NCBI RefSeq assembly: GCF_001998885.1
Contig: NZ_CP019609.1
Coordinates: 248,001 to 312,000, forward strand
Length of the DNA stretch: 64,000 bases
Source of the DNA: Vagococcus penaei
GTDB taxonomy: Bacteria; Bacillota; Bacilli; Lactobacillales; Vagococcaceae
Direction: 5' to 3'
A model generated the notes under the pieces. The model was not told where the DNA came from. It made no database searches and saw only the letters and a program-made list of their open reading frames with translations. The translations under genes were made by a program, and so were the position numbers. Of this stretch, positions 1 through 9,891 are shown in pieces. Each line of letters begins with the position of its first letter. Position 1 is the stretch's first letter.

Positions 1-101
1 GCACGTGACGCTTCATCATCGTCATCGTATATTGGCTGTTCCCAAGGTTCTTGCTCGTTTTTTTGATCTTTCTTTTCTGTATCTTTATTATTTTTATCCA
101 C
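1..101 (-). CDS. LysM/YpbE-like surface protein, N-terminal fragment
   Basis: Only the first 33 codons lie in the window; the gene continues beyond base 1. It starts with GTG at 101-99, preceded by a GGAGG site at 109-113. The visible residues are highly charged (many Lys, Asp, Glu) and include a short EPWEQPIYDDDDE stretch. This resembles the cytoplasmic head of the enterococcal/streptococcal LysM-containing membrane proteins (YpbE type) that follow recQ. That identity is inferred from position and the acidic motif; no LysM domain or membrane segment is visible here. It lies downstream of recQ on the same strand. Confidence 0.55.
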   Translation of the reverse strand, partial: MDKNNKDTEKKDQKNEQEPWEQPIYDDDDEASR

Positions 102-166
102 AATTATACCTCCTAGACACATCTTTAGTCATTTTATCATATTTAAAATAAATATGCCTTATATTT

Positions 167-1600
167 TTACAACAAAAATAGTTTTTTCAGTATTTCTTTA
201 GAATTAGTTAGTCCCTGATCCTCTTTTATAGGTTGGTGATAGTTAATAGTTGGCATTTTCGCTTGACATATATCACAACACGGAATAATTATATCATATT
301 TATCAACTTGATTGAAATATGTCAACAAACTTTTCCTTCGACAGGTTTGTCCGGTGATAAATTGTAAAATATCATATAAGCGATACGATTGTTGGTGTTT
401 TTTTAATGCTAAATAGGCATCAAATGTTTCCCAATCCCAATTATTTTTTTTCAATTGATTGTACCATTTAACTTGTAAATCATTTAACTGCGGTAGATAT
501 TGTTCTAACTCACTATCCGTTTTATTTTTTAAAAATAATAAATCTGCTTTTTGATGATATGTTTCATCTTGTAAAAATAAATGTAGTCGTTCATCACCCG
601 CATTGTAAAGTAAAATAGCCACACTTTGTTTACCATCCCGTCCTGCACGCCCGACCTCTTGAGTATAGTTTTCAAGACTATCCGGCAAGTGATAATGTAT
701 CACAAAACGAATATTAGTTTTGTTGATTCCCATCCCAAAAGCGTTCGTTGCACATAGCACTCGAATATCGTCATTAATAAATTGTTGTTGTAAATTAATG
801 CGGTCATGGGGACTCATGCCACCGTGGTACGCTGCTACTTGAAAGGGACAGACCTGATTTAGAGCAGCAGCAATTTTTTCAGCCTCTTTTTTACTCGAAA
901 AATAGATAATACCTGGGGCATCATGAGTCGATAGAAAATTCGTTAAATAGTCTAGTTTATCCTCCACTGATATCACTGAATAGTAAATGTTCGGACGATC
1001 AACTGATAATTGAATAAGTTTATATGGACGATGTTTAAATAATTGTTTAGAGATATCCTCTAAAACTGTTTCGGTTGCTGTTGCTGTCAGTCCCATTACA
1101 AGTGGTTCTTGTAGTTCTTGAATAATATGGTAAAGATGCAAGTAATCGGGGCGGAAATCATTCCCCCATTGTGAAATACAATGTGCTTCATCGACAACAA
1201 ACAACGAAATATGACAAGTTTTTAAATGTTGAATTACTGTCTCTTGCACTAAAGTTTCAGGGCTTAAAAAGATATACTTATAGTCTGAAATATGTGATAA
1301 CACAAAATTTTTTTCAAAAAAACTTAATTGACTATTAATCGCTACGACTGACTTTTCACCAAGTTGACGTAGCTGATTAACCTGATCTTCCATTAGAGAA
1401 ATAAGTGGCGAAACAATGATTGTTTGTCCCGCTAGACAATCACTTGTAAATTGGTAGATCAAGGATTTACCCGTTCCAGTTGGTAAAACTGCGAGCGTAT
1501 TCTCACCAGCTAAAGCCGCTTTAATTGTTTCTTCCTGACCGGGTTTAAAGCTGGTAAAGCCATATTTTTCATATAATAATTGCTCTAAGTTATTCACCAT
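167..1600 (-). CDS. recQ: ATP-dependent DNA helicase RecQ
   Basis: A 3'-5' superfamily 2 DNA helicase for replication-fork and recombination repair. Visible motifs are the Q-motif region (FKPGQEETI, about residue 18), Walker A (PTGTGKS, about 40), DEAH (VVDEAHCISQWG, about 136), TATAT motif III, and motifs V/VI (GMGINKTNIR, QEVGRAGRDG, about 290-325). A cysteine cluster near the C-terminus (Cys-Arg-Arg and CCDIC, about 425-450) fits the RecQ zinc-binding subdomain. At 477 aa it is the short Firmicute form without an HRDC domain. Its start overlaps the end of the ypbB-like gene by 11 bp, implying translational coupling. Confidence 0.95.
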   Translation of the reverse strand: MVNNLEQLLYEKYGFTSFKPGQEETIKAALAGENTLAVLPTGTGKSLIYQFTSDCLAGQTIIVSPLISLMEDQVNQLRQLGEKSVVAINSQLSFFEKNFVLSHISDYKYIFLSPETLVQETVIQHLKTCHISLFVVDEAHCISQWGNDFRPDYLHLYHIIQELQEPLVMGLTATATETVLEDISKQLFKHRPYKLIQLSVDRPNIYYSVISVEDKLDYLTNFLSTHDAPGIIYFSSKKEAEKIAAALNQVCPFQVAAYHGGMSPHDRINLQQQFINDDIRVLCATNAFGMGINKTNIRFVIHYHLPDSLENYTQEVGRAGRDGKQSVAILLYNAGDERLHLFLQDETYHQKADLLFLKNKTDSELEQYLPQLNDLQVKWYNQLKKNNWDWETFDAYLALKKHQQSYRLYDILQFITGQTCRRKSLLTYFNQVDKYDIIIPCCDICQAKMPTINYHQPIKEDQGLTNSKEILKKLFLL

Positions 1601-2642
1601 ATTTTCCTTCTTTAATTTGTTTTATTTGATACAAGCGAAATTCATTAAAACTTAATCCATTAATTTTTTGTCGAAGTTGTTGATAGTCCCAGTTTCGACA
1701 ATCAACAACCGTCTCTTTTGAAAAATGATTTAGCTCATCTAAATGACCAAACGGGTAAATTTTCAAGATATCGCTCTCTTGATTGGAAGAAATCGCTAGT
1801 TCAATTAAGTGATCACTGATTGTACTCTCTCTCAGCCCTCTAATTTTTGCAATGTCAGACAACGATTGCGTTCGCTGATAAATTTCAGCTGTTTTATCCA
1901 CAGTATCAACTGGCAAATAACTAGCTTCATCTGTTAATATATTTGTCAGTACAGGAAAGTTTATCTGATTTTTAGTAATCAGCGTTAATAATTGATGTAG
2001 CCGATTTTTAAATTCTAAATATACTGCTAATTGAGTCGTTTCTAATTCACTCGCTAATTGAGTCATGGTCTGACCAGTGTGCTTGTGACCTGAAAATTGA
2101 CTAACTAAAATATAGCTTTCAAGTTCGCCAATAGTTGACATTAATGAAACTAACTCATCTCGAAAGGCGATAGCTGTCATTTTATTTTGGCTCTGATACC
2201 ATTTTTTAAAAACAACCAGACGAAAAGGGCTAGTCTCAACTGGTAAATACATGGTATGACCATAAGCTTGTTCGGAATAGACTTGTGTTGTTAACACTAA
2301 GCGTTGCCAAAATCGATTATCTAGACGGTGATAAGTAAGACTAGATAAATGAGATAGTTCCAACTGTTTATACCCAGATGATGTTAACAGATCAAGACCT
2401 TTAGGCGTAATGGTGACATGCTGTTCATTTAGTTGCAACAATTGATTTCGACTCAATTCCATAATATATTGATTAAATTGTGACTCATCTAACTTAGGAA
2501 ACAACTTAAAGTAATCTAGTACAGCGTAAAAATAGCCGTAGACCAAGACAGAAGCAGTTTTTTTCCCAGTTAATAAATGATACAATGTACTATATCGAAC
2601 TGTATAACCATGTTTAAAACATGAAAGAATAAAGTATTTCAT
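1590..2642 (-). CDS. YpbB-like helix-turn-helix protein
   Basis: A 350-aa protein that pairs with recQ in Bacillus and lactic acid bacteria, where it is called YpbB. Its function is not established; linkage to recQ suggests an accessory role in DNA repair. The N-terminus (MKYFILSCFKHG) and the C-terminal helical region containing IAKIRGLRESTISDHLIELA, a helix-turn-helix-like segment of the type found at the C-terminus of RecQ relatives, support the call. The ATG at 2642 is chosen over an in-frame GTG at 2651 because GAGGTG lies about 7 nt before the ATG and overlaps the GTG. Only 32 bp separate it from the divergent ferredoxin gene. Confidence 0.75.
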   Translation of the reverse strand: MKYFILSCFKHGYTVRYSTLYHLLTGKKTASVLVYGYFYAVLDYFKLFPKLDESQFNQYIMELSRNQLLQLNEQHVTITPKGLDLLTSSGYKQLELSHLSSLTYHRLDNRFWQRLVLTTQVYSEQAYGHTMYLPVETSPFRLVVFKKWYQSQNKMTAIAFRDELVSLMSTIGELESYILVSQFSGHKHTGQTMTQLASELETTQLAVYLEFKNRLHQLLTLITKNQINFPVLTNILTDEASYLPVDTVDKTAEIYQRTQSLSDIAKIRGLRESTISDHLIELAISSNQESDILKIYPFGHLDELNHFSKETVVDCRNWDYQQLRQKINGLSFNEFRLYQIKQIKEGKYGE

Positions 2643-2674
2643 TTTTATCACCTCACAAAAAGGAGTTTTTATCT

Positions 2675-2902
2675 ATGTTATGTCAAATTATACCAGAAAA
2701 ATGTATTGCGTGTGGACTCTGCCAAATCAAGGCACCTGAGCGCTTTGACTATTATGACAACGGAATTGTTAAATTTAAAGAAACAGATGCCTTATCACTA
2801 ACTATTCCTGGTACAAAACAAACGATACCAGCTGATATCCTTGAGGCTTATCGCCACTGTCCAACACGAGCTATTCTGTTATCTGAAGATACGAAAAAAT
2901 AA
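2675..2902 (+). CDS. fer: Ferredoxin, single [4Fe-4S]
   Basis: A small acidic electron carrier of 75 aa. The cluster ligands are visible as CIACGLC (residues 11-17) plus a distal Cys-Pro in the CPTRAI segment near residue 62, which is the one-cluster arrangement of Bacillus-type Fer. Asp/Glu-rich sequence fits a soluble cytoplasmic ferredoxin. It is transcribed divergently from the ypbB/recQ pair, as in other Firmicutes, with AAGGAG 9 nt before the ATG. Its redox partners cannot be deduced from this window. Confidence 0.9.
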   Translation: MLCQIIPEKCIACGLCQIKAPERFDYYDNGIVKFKETDALSLTIPGTKQTIPADILEAYRHCPTRAILLSEDTKK

Positions 2903-2946
2903 TGGTTGGAATTTGCTAAAAAGCAAATCCCACCATTATTTTTCTA
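2901..2946. terminator. Bidirectional terminator between ferredoxin and trmFO
   Basis: An inverted repeat (arms 2901-2917 and 2922-2937) with a short A-rich loop is followed by T-rich sequence on the plus strand and A-rich sequence on the other side. It overlaps the ferredoxin stop codon and lies between two converging genes, so it probably stops both. Confidence 0.8.
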
Positions 2947-4257
2947 TTTAATATCTCTCACAGCATATCTTGTTTCTTCTAAAGCACGCTCAGCAATAGC
3001 CGTATAACGAGCTTTCTTATCACGGATACGCTCTGGTAATTCTGGGAATAAACCAAAGTTTACATTCATCGGTTGGAAATGTTTTCCTGATGTGTGCGTT
3101 ATGTAATGAGCCATGCCACCAATCGCCGTTTCAACCGGTAAAACAACTGGGTCTAACCCTTTCGCCAAACGTGCTGCGTTATTTCCAGCGACAATCCCGC
3201 TAGCTGCACTTTCTACATATCCTTCAACACCAGTCATTTGACCAGCAAAAAATAATTGACTATTTTTTCTTGATTGATACGTTGGCTCTAATAATTCTGG
3301 TGAATTCATAAAAGTATTTCGATGCATCACACCATAACGGACAATTTCAGCATTCTCTAAACCTGGAATCATGCGAATAATACGTTTTTGCTCGCCCCAT
3401 TTTAAATGCGTTTGGAAACCAACAATATTGTAAAGAGATGCTGCTGCATCATCTTGACGAAGTTGAACGACCGCATACGGACGTTTACCCGTTTTAGGAT
3501 CTTCTAGACCAACTGGTTTTAACGGTCCAAATGTCATCGTTTTCTCACCACGATTAGCCATTACTTCGATTGGCATGCATCCTTCAAAGAATTTCTCCTT
3601 TTCAAAGGCTTTTAAAGGTGCCACTTCAGCATTAATTAGCTCTTCACGAAAAGCATAAAACTCCTCTTTCGTCATCGGGCAGTTAAGATAGGCCGCTTCA
3701 CCTTTATTATAGCGTGATTTCAAATAAACCTTATCCATATCAATAGTTGATTTTTCAATAATCGGGGCTGCCGCATCATAGAAGTACAGTCCATCAGATT
3801 CTGTAAATTCTTTAATACTCTCAGCCAACGGCTCACTTGTTAATGGTCCGGTTGCAATAACTGTAATCCCTTCAGCAGGAATTTCTGTAATTTCTTCATG
3901 ATGTACTGTAATATTTGGATGATTGCTTACTTTATCAGTGACATATTGAGAAAATGTTTCTCGGTCAACTGCTAATGCTCCACCAGCGGGTACTTGAGTG
4001 GCATCAGCTGCTTCAATAATAATTGAGTCATATTGACGCATCTCTTCTTTTAGTAGACCTGCGGCATTAGTAATACCGTTTGCACGTAAAGAATTAGTAC
4101 AAACTAACTCAGCAAATTTATCCGTATGATGAGCTGGTGTTTTTTTTATTGCACGCATTTCGTACAAATCCACTTTTACTCCTTGTTCAGCTGCTTGCCA
4201 TGCGGCTTCACTACCGGCAAGTCCAGCACCGATGACCGTTACTTTTTGTTCAGGCAT
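2944..4257 (-). CDS. trmFO: Methylenetetrahydrofolate-tRNA-(uracil-5-)-methyltransferase TrmFO
   Basis: A folate- and FAD-dependent enzyme that makes ribothymidine at tRNA position 54. The protein opens with an FAD-binding Rossmann motif ([14 protein letters not shown]) and carries the family segments [34 protein letters not shown] and GGMAHYITH. The 437-aa length is normal. The start at 4257 (MPEQ) is preferred over an upstream in-frame start at 4311: it has AGAGG 9 nt upstream, matches family N-termini, and the longer start would fall inside the topA terminator hairpin. It is transcribed in the same direction as topA but behind that terminator. Confidence 0.95.
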   Translation of the reverse strand: MPEQKVTVIGAGLAGSEAAWQAAEQGVKVDLYEMRAIKKTPAHHTDKFAELVCTNSLRANGITNAAGLLKEEMRQYDSIIIEAADATQVPAGGALAVDRETFSQYVTDKVSNHPNITVHHEEITEIPAEGITVIATGPLTSEPLAESIKEFTESDGLYFYDAAAPIIEKSTIDMDKVYLKSRYNKGEAAYLNCPMTKEEFYAFREELINAEVAPLKAFEKEKFFEGCMPIEVMANRGEKTMTFGPLKPVGLEDPKTGKRPYAVVQLRQDDAAASLYNIVGFQTHLKWGEQKRIIRMIPGLENAEIVRYGVMHRNTFMNSPELLEPTYQSRKNSQLFFAGQMTGVEGYVESAASGIVAGNNAARLAKGLDPVVLPVETAIGGMAHYITHTSGKHFQPMNVNFGLFPELPERIRDKKARYTAIAERALEETRYAVRDIK

Positions 4258-4296
4258 AATCATAAACCTCTTTCTCAATTTATTGTCTGAATGAAA

Positions 4297-4328
4297 AAGG
4301 ACTGAAAACAAAGCTGTTTTTAGTCCTT
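4297..4328 (-). terminator. Rho-independent terminator of topA
   Basis: The hairpin has arms AAGGACTGAAAACA (4297-4310) and TGTTTTTAGTCCTT (4315-4328), with a U-rich tail reading left on the minus strand. It lies about 45 bp beyond the topA stop and before the trmFO start. Confidence 0.85.
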
Positions 4329-4372
4329 AATACTTATAAATTATACACAATTTTGCTTAAATTGCTACATTT

Positions 4373-6454
4373 TTATTTTTGTTGTGTTTCCTTATAATCA
4401 CAGTTACTACACTGAATTTGTAGACTGCCTTTAGCCTTTTTCTCAACTAGGTAATGATGGCACTTCGGACAATCACGTCCAACTGGTTTATCCCATGAAG
4501 TAAACTCACACTCAGGATAACGATCACAACCATAAAAAATCCGATTTTTCTTGGTCTTTTTCTCAATAACGTCACCTTTTTTACATTCAGGACAAGTCAC
4601 ACCAATCTTTTTCACGATGGCTTTAGTGTTACGACACTCGGGAAAATTACTACAAGCGTAAAATTTACCATAACGTCCTAATTTTATCACCATCGGATGG
4701 CCACAGAGTTCACAATCAAAGCCTGCTGGTTCATCTTTGATTTGTATTTTCTCCATGTTAACTTCTGCTTCGGTTAAGACTTTTTCAAAAGGTTGATAAA
4801 AACGGTCGACTACGTCTACCCATTTTTCTTTAGCAATCGCAATATTGTCTAAATCTTTTTCCATCTCTGCTGTAAAATTCGTATCAACAATTTGTGGGAA
4901 GAATTCACACATCAATCCATTCACAATTTCACCTAATTCAGTAGGCTCAAAGCGACGCGCATTTAATTTAACATAATAGCGTCTTTGAATAGTCTCGAGA
5001 GTTGGCGCATATGTTGATGGACGTCCCACGCCATTTTCTTCTAACGTTTTAATGAGAGTTGCTTCACTAAAACGAGCTGGTGGCTGAGTGAAATGTTGTT
5101 TTGGCTCGATATCCGCTGATTTAACTTGTTCACCTTCTTCTAGATCAGGTAAGATATTTTCTTTTTCTTCCTTACCTTCATCATTGCCTTCAATGTACAC
5201 TTTCATAAAACCAGGAAATTTAATTTTCGAGCCATTAGCGACAAACTTCACGCCATTTTGTTCTAAATCAACGCGCATCGTATCTAAAATAGCTGGTGAC
5301 ATTTGACTTGCTACTGTTCGTGACCAAATCAAAGAATATAACTTAAATTGATCTTTATCTAAAAATTCTTTAACTGAATCAGGCGTACGCAAAATACTTG
5401 ATGGTCGAATCGCCTCATGTGCATCTTGTGCCCCTTTGGCATTCTTGCCTTTTTTCGGATGGTTAGCCACATAATCAGAACCATATGTTTCTGTAATAAA
5501 CTGATGAGCTTCTGTCACTGCGGTTTCAGACAAGCGAGTCGAATCTGTACGCATGTAAGTAATCAGACCAACTGTCCCTTCACCTTTACCAAGCTTAATT
5601 CCCTCATATAACTGTTGAGCTGCCATCATAGTTTTACGCGTTCTAAAATTTAATTTACGAGCAGCCTCTTGTTGCATACTACTCGTTGTAAATGGTACAG
5701 AGGGATTACGTTTGCGTTCTTTTTTCGTAATTTTAGTGATGTCATAATCACGACCAGTTAAACGGGCAGTAATTTCTTTCACATCTTCAGCTGTGTGTAA
5801 TTTGGTTTTTTTACCATCAACACCATAAAAATTTGCTTTAAATTTCTTACGTCCTTTAACAAAATTACCTGCAATACTCCAATATTCTTCTGGCTTAAAT
5901 TTTCTAATCTCTTCTTCACGGTCAACAATAATTTTTAAAGCTACCGATTGAACCCGACCAGCACTCAAACCTTTTTTCACTTTTTTCCATAATAATGGGC
6001 TAATTGAGTAACCAACCAAACGATCGAGAATCCGACGCGTTTGTTGTGCATCAACTAAATCAATGTTAATGGCACGTGGTTCTTTAAACGCTTGTTTAAC
6101 TGCATCTTTTGTAATTTCATTGAAAACCACACGATTTTTATCAGCTAAATCCAAATCTAAAATGTGGGCTAGGTGCCAAGCAATGGCTTCACCTTCCCTA
6201 TCCGGATCGGCTGCGAGATAAACTTTTTCAGCTTTTTTAGCATACTTTTTTAACTCTTTAATAACAGGGCCTTTACCACGAATATTAATATATTGTGGAT
6301 CATAATGATTTTCAAAATCGATACCCATTTTACTTTTTGGTAAGTCTCTAATATGACCGACACTTGCAACCACTTTATAATTTCGGCCTAAATACTTTTC
6401 AATTGTTTTGGCTTTTGCTAGGGATTCAACAATGACTAAATATTTATAACTCAT
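4373..6454 (-). CDS. topA: DNA topoisomerase I (type IA)
   Basis: Relaxes negative supercoils through a 5'-phosphotyrosine intermediate. The N-terminal TOPRIM domain is visible ([31 protein letters not shown] near residue 85). The active-site tyrosine is in [13 protein letters not shown] (about residue 300). The C-terminus has three zinc ribbons with CxxC pairs, starting at [16 protein letters not shown] and CPKCHHYL; the last is short and highly basic. The length of 693 aa is typical of Firmicutes. It lies downstream of dprA, the usual rnhB-dprA-topA order, with GGG 8 nt before the ATG. Confidence 0.98.
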   Translation of the reverse strand: MSYKYLVIVESLAKAKTIEKYLGRNYKVVASVGHIRDLPKSKMGIDFENHYDPQYINIRGKGPVIKELKKYAKKAEKVYLAADPDREGEAIAWHLAHILDLDLADKNRVVFNEITKDAVKQAFKEPRAINIDLVDAQQTRRILDRLVGYSISPLLWKKVKKGLSAGRVQSVALKIIVDREEEIRKFKPEEYWSIAGNFVKGRKKFKANFYGVDGKKTKLHTAEDVKEITARLTGRDYDITKITKKERKRNPSVPFTTSSMQQEAARKLNFRTRKTMMAAQQLYEGIKLGKGEGTVGLITYMRTDSTRLSETAVTEAHQFITETYGSDYVANHPKKGKNAKGAQDAHEAIRPSSILRTPDSVKEFLDKDQFKLYSLIWSRTVASQMSPAILDTMRVDLEQNGVKFVANGSKIKFPGFMKVYIEGNDEGKEEKENILPDLEEGEQVKSADIEPKQHFTQPPARFSEATLIKTLEENGVGRPSTYAPTLETIQRRYYVKLNARRFEPTELGEIVNGLMCEFFPQIVDTNFTAEMEKDLDNIAIAKEKWVDVVDRFYQPFEKVLTEAEVNMEKIQIKDEPAGFDCELCGHPMVIKLGRYGKFYACSNFPECRNTKAIVKKIGVTCPECKKGDVIEKKTKKNRIFYGCDRYPECEFTSWDKPVGRDCPKCHHYLVEKKAKGSLQIQCSNCDYKETQQK

Positions 6455-6553
6455 AAGATAATCCCTTTCTTTTCTACTATTATAATAATAAATTATTTTT
6501 GTTCAACAATCGTAAACAATCTTAGTCTATTAAATAGTCATTTGTCAAGAAAG

Positions 6554-7435
6554 TTATTTAATATCTTGCCATTCTTCTAAAATATCTTGAGCCGTAATGA
6601 CGCATTTTGCCCCTTCTTGAATTAACTTCAAACACCCTTCAGAGTTTTCAGCTAAAGGGGTACCAGGTACCGCAAAAATATCACGTCCTTCTTCTAATCC
6701 GATTTTAGCTGTAATCCATGTGCCACTCTTTTCCTTGGCCTCAATGACACAAATACCACGTGAGAGTCCTGCAATAATCCGATTACGACTTGGAAAGTGA
6801 TACGCGTTCGGTGGTGTTCCAGGTAAATACTCCGTTAGTACAAGTTGTTTTTTCATCATAAACTGTTGTAAACGCTCATTTTCTTTTGGATAGTATCGAT
6901 CAAGCCCACAACCAATCACCCCTATTGTCCGACCGCCATGACGAATACATGCTTGGTGAGCAGCAGTATCATTACCTTTAGCTAAACCACTGACAATGAC
7001 TACTTCATTTCCCACTAAACTTGGCATTAATTGATCAACCATCTTTTTCCCAAACTCTGTTCCTTTACGCGTACCAATCATTGCTAATTTCGTCTTTTTT
7101 ACTAGCGATATATCCCCACAATAAAATAACGCAATTGGCGGATTAAAAATAGTCGTTAACTCCAGCGGATAGTCATGAGATAAAATAGTAATCATCTTAT
7201 ATTTCCTTAAAAATTCTTGGTAAAAATCATAAGATAATTCTGTGAAAACTTTCTGATAAGATAATTGAAAACGCTCTAAATGTTGTGGTTTAACTTGTCC
7301 AATTTGACTAAAACGTTGACAAAAAAATACATCATTCGGGTGTTCTAAGTAATAAGCTAAAATCCGTAATAAGCCTTGGTTCCCTATACCTTTTAAATGC
7401 TTCAAACGAAAAATAAAAAACTGACTATCAAACAT
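6554..7435 (-). CDS. dprA: DNA-processing protein DprA
   Basis: Protects incoming single-stranded DNA during transformation and loads RecA onto it. The Rossmann-like DNA-binding core is visible: GTRKGTEFGKKM (about residue 136), VSGLAKGNDTAAHQ (about 165), GCGLDRYYPKEN and PSRNRIIAGLS. At 293 aa it has the helical N-terminal extension and the core, but no obvious C-terminal DML1-type winged helix beyond about residue 290. It sits between rnhB and topA. Its ribosome site AAGGAGAG lies in one arm of a hairpin (7439-7491), which may limit its translation. Confidence 0.95.
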   Translation of the reverse strand: MFDSQFFIFRLKHLKGIGNQGLLRILAYYLEHPNDVFFCQRFSQIGQVKPQHLERFQLSYQKVFTELSYDFYQEFLRKYKMITILSHDYPLELTTIFNPPIALFYCGDISLVKKTKLAMIGTRKGTEFGKKMVDQLMPSLVGNEVVIVSGLAKGNDTAAHQACIRHGGRTIGVIGCGLDRYYPKENERLQQFMMKKQLVLTEYLPGTPPNAYHFPSRNRIIAGLSRGICVIEAKEKSGTWITAKIGLEEGRDIFAVPGTPLAENSEGCLKLIQEGAKCVITAQDILEEWQDIK

Positions 7436-7438
7436 AAA

Positions 7439-7491
7439 AACTCTCCTTAGCTACTTATTCTTAACTTAAAGATAAGTAATTAAAGAGAGTT
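7439..7491 (-). promoter_or_regulatory. Hairpin sequestering the dprA ribosome-binding site
   Basis: In the rnhB-dprA gap, AACTCTC (7439-7445) pairs with GAGAGTT (7485-7491), and ACTTAT (7453-7458) pairs with ATAAGT (7472-7477) inside it. The dprA Shine-Dalgarno sequence (plus-strand CTCTCCTT, 7441-7448) is part of one arm. A run of five U follows the 3' arm on the mRNA, so it could be a weak terminator, a translational block, or both. Confidence 0.6.
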
Positions 7492-7495
7492 ATTT

Positions 7496-8263
7496 TTAAA
7501 TCATGTCTTTAATTGGAGCAAAAGATTGCCGGTGAATTGGACAAATACCAAGTTGATTTAAGCCATCTAAATGTTCTTTCGTTCCATAACCAGCATTTTT
7601 AGCAAAACCATAACCTGGATACTGTTCATCATAGGCAGCCATCATTCGGTCACGCGTAACTTTAGCTACGATACTCGCACAAGCAATCGACAAACTCCGT
7701 GCATCACCTTTAATAATCTTTTCTTGACTAATCGGCACCGGTAAAGTCATTGCATCAATTAACAATTTATCTGGTGTCAAGCTAAGGTTATCAACGGCTT
7801 CTAACATTGCCAATTTTGTTGCTTCATAGATATTCACACGGTCAATAACGTGCTCATCCTTCATGCCAATTCCTACTGCCAAAGCAACTGATAAAATTTT
7901 ATCATACAATTCATCACGCTTTTTCCCACTTAATTGTTTTGAATCATTGACTTCAATTAAATCAAAATTCATTGGTAAAACAATCGCACAAGCGACAACT
8001 GGGCCTGCAAGTGGACCACGCCCAACTTCGTCAATACCAGCAATCACTTGGTAGCCCTCCATTCGAGCTTTATTTTCAAATACAGACATGTCATCAAAAT
8101 GTTGTCTGAGTGCTTCTTGCTTTTCTAAACGTCTGATAGTCGCTTTAATCGCATTCTGTACACCTTTACGGTCATCTTGCTGATAATGTCTCAACAAATC
8201 ATCTTGCAAGGTTGTCACAATCTCTAACTGCTTTTTGATTTCCTGAACAGTCTCTTTACTCAT
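7496..8263 (-). CDS. rnhB: Ribonuclease HII
   Basis: Cleaves RNA in RNA-DNA hybrids and at single ribonucleotides misincorporated in DNA. The catalytic core starts at GIDEVGRGPLAGPVVA (about residue 77), with further acidic ligands in the KLLIDAMTLP and SIIKGDARSLSIACASIVAKVTRD regions. The 255-aa length includes the long N-terminal extension typical of Gram-positive RnhB. It starts 1 nt after the rbgA stop codon, with GAGG inside the end of rbgA, so the two are translationally coupled. Confidence 0.97.
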   Translation of the reverse strand: MSKETVQEIKKQLEIVTTLQDDLLRHYQQDDRKGVQNAIKATIRRLEKQEALRQHFDDMSVFENKARMEGYQVIAGIDEVGRGPLAGPVVACAIVLPMNFDLIEVNDSKQLSGKKRDELYDKILSVALAVGIGMKDEHVIDRVNIYEATKLAMLEAVDNLSLTPDKLLIDAMTLPVPISQEKIIKGDARSLSIACASIVAKVTRDRMMAAYDEQYPGYGFAKNAGYGTKEHLDGLNQLGICPIHRQSFAPIKDMI

Positions 8264-8264
8264 A

Positions 8265-9113
8265 CTAAACCTCGACCTCTGATACGTGGTCCAGTGTATA
8301 GCGTCCTAAACGACCATCACGAATTTCTGTGACTACCATTTTACTGGCACGTTCATAATCCTCTTGAAACCCACGACGTTCTGAAATTAATAACAGTAAA
8401 TCTACCGGGGCTAGCTGTAACTCGTCATTCGTAAATTTATACCGTTCTGCCAATTGGTTTGGATAATGCTCTTGAAAGAAACTTAAACCGAATAGCGCCA
8501 AATCATCCATATGTAGCAACGTATCTTTAATGGCACCAGTTAAAGCTAATTTTTTACCAATAAGTTCATCATCAAATTTGGGCCAAAGAATCCCTGGGGT
8601 ATCAAGTAGTTCTAAATCACCACCTGATTTTAGCCATTGTTGCCCTTTTGTCACACCAGGTGTATTGCCCGTACGTGCCATATTTTTTTTTGCCAAACGA
8701 TTTAATAAAGTTGATTTCCCAACATTCGGAATACCGATACACATTGCTCGAATCGCACGAGGCTTAATTCCGCGAGCTTTTTGACGCTCAATTTTTTCAG
8801 CCAGTATTTCTTTTGATTTAATGATAATTTTATTTACGCCTTTACCTTGACTAGCATTAATTGTCATACAATACAAGCCCTGACTTTCAAAGTAAGATTG
8901 CCACTCTTTCGATTGTACTGGATCAGCTAAATCACCTTTATTTAATAAAACCAATCTTGGCTTTTGTTGGATAACTGAATCTAACATTGGGTTTCGACTG
9001 GAAATTGGCAATCGTGCATCGACAATTTCGTACACAATATCTACTAATTTTAATTTTTCCGCAACCTCACGACGCGCTTTAGCCATGTGGCCTGGAAACC
9101 ATTGAATTGTCAC
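8265..9113 (-). CDS. rbgA: Ribosome biogenesis GTPase RbgA (YlqF)
   Basis: A circularly permuted GTPase needed for late 50S subunit assembly. The permuted motif order is visible: G4 (LLNKGDLAD, about residue 57) comes before G1 (GIPNVGKSTLLN, about 127), then G2 near TPGVTKG and G3 (LLDTPGILWP, about 172). The start is GTG at 9113, preceded by AAGGAG at a 10-nt spacing; the N-terminus (TIQWFPGHMAKA) is the family hallmark. It heads an apparent rbgA-rnhB unit and is itself 19 bp downstream of lepB. Confidence 0.97.
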   Translation of the reverse strand: MTIQWFPGHMAKARREVAEKLKLVDIVYEIVDARLPISSRNPMLDSVIQQKPRLVLLNKGDLADPVQSKEWQSYFESQGLYCMTINASQGKGVNKIIIKSKEILAEKIERQKARGIKPRAIRAMCIGIPNVGKSTLLNRLAKKNMARTGNTPGVTKGQQWLKSGGDLELLDTPGILWPKFDDELIGKKLALTGAIKDTLLHMDDLALFGLSFFQEHYPNQLAERYKFTNDELQLAPVDLLLLISERRGFQEDYERASKMVVTEIRDGRLGRYTLDHVSEVEV

Positions 9114-9132
9114 TCTATAAACACTCCTTAAT

Positions 9133-9678
9133 TTAAAAAAACTTCATATTCCATACTGGATAGTATACCATTCTTACTTTCCCAATAATATCATTTGTTG
9201 AAATTGTCCCAAACGAGCGACTATCTTTACTTAATCGACGATTATCTCCCAAAACAAAATATTGATTGTCAGGAATTTTGTCAACACCTAATAGTTCACT
9301 TGATTTCAAATCCGTCGTATAGACTAATTCATTTTTACGTTTTTTTATACCAGTTAAAAATTTTTCAGGCACTTTTTTACCATTAACATATAATTGGTCA
9401 TTTTTGTATTCAATCTCATCACCAGGAAGACCAATGACTCTTTTCACATAGGTACTGCCATCAGGTGAATCGAAAACAATGACATCAAATCGTTTGATTT
9501 TAGTAAAACGTTCCATCACAATAAAATCATTTTGTTTCAGAGTTGGTGCCATTGAGTTACCGCTAATACCCATTGGAACAAAAATAAACGCCCGTAAAAA
9601 CATTGCAATTAAAAATGACAAAAAAGCCATTTTGACCCAATGCCAAAAGATATCGATTAATTTCTTTTCTTTACCCAC
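9133..9678 (-). CDS. lepB: Type I signal peptidase
   Basis: Membrane serine protease that removes signal peptides from exported proteins. One N-terminal transmembrane segment (about residues 10-32) is followed by the catalytic Ser in SGNSMAPTLK and the general-base Lys in YVKRVIGLPGD; the GDNRRLSKDSR box lies near the C-terminus. A GTG start at 9678 is preferred (181 aa): GGAGGGAG lies 11 nt upstream, whereas in-frame starts at 9699 and 9705 have no ribosome site before them and the 9699 ATG overlaps the GGAGGGAG itself. It lies just upstream of rbgA. Confidence 0.93.
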   Translation of the reverse strand: MGKEKKLIDIFWHWVKMAFLSFLIAMFLRAFIFVPMGISGNSMAPTLKQNDFIVMERFTKIKRFDVIVFDSPDGSTYVKRVIGLPGDEIEYKNDQLYVNGKKVPEKFLTGIKKRKNELVYTTDLKSSELLGVDKIPDNQYFVLGDNRRLSKDSRSFGTISTNDIIGKVRMVYYPVWNMKFF

Positions 9679-9790
9679 ACAATTTGTCGCTCCCTCCATT
9701 AACAAATGAGTTTCTTACTTTTGAGTTAGCTCATTGTACCTCTTCATTTATAGTACTATATTCAATTTAAATAAGAAATAGCAGATGTAT

Positions 9791-9829
9791 AAAAAAACGA
9801 AGACCAGCCAGACGTTTGTCCAACCGGTC
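9791..9829 (-). terminator. Terminator of hom-thrB
   Basis: On the minus strand a 12-bp stem with several G-U pairs and an AAAC loop (9802-9829) is followed by UUCG and a U7 run (9791-9797). It lies downstream of the thrB stop and upstream of lepB. Confidence 0.7.
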
Positions 9830-9891
9830 AAAATATTTTTTAGTACTATTAGTATTGCAGATGTTTCTAATCATTTCGATTGACGAGCAGC

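Noticed and set aside
167-1600. RecQ lacking the HRDC domain as a truncation.
   Set aside because: Short RecQ proteins of this length next to a ypbB-like gene are normal in Firmicutes.
5088-5611. Open frames on the plus strand inside topA.
   Set aside because: They have no ribosome sites or recognisable products, and topA is intact on the other strand.
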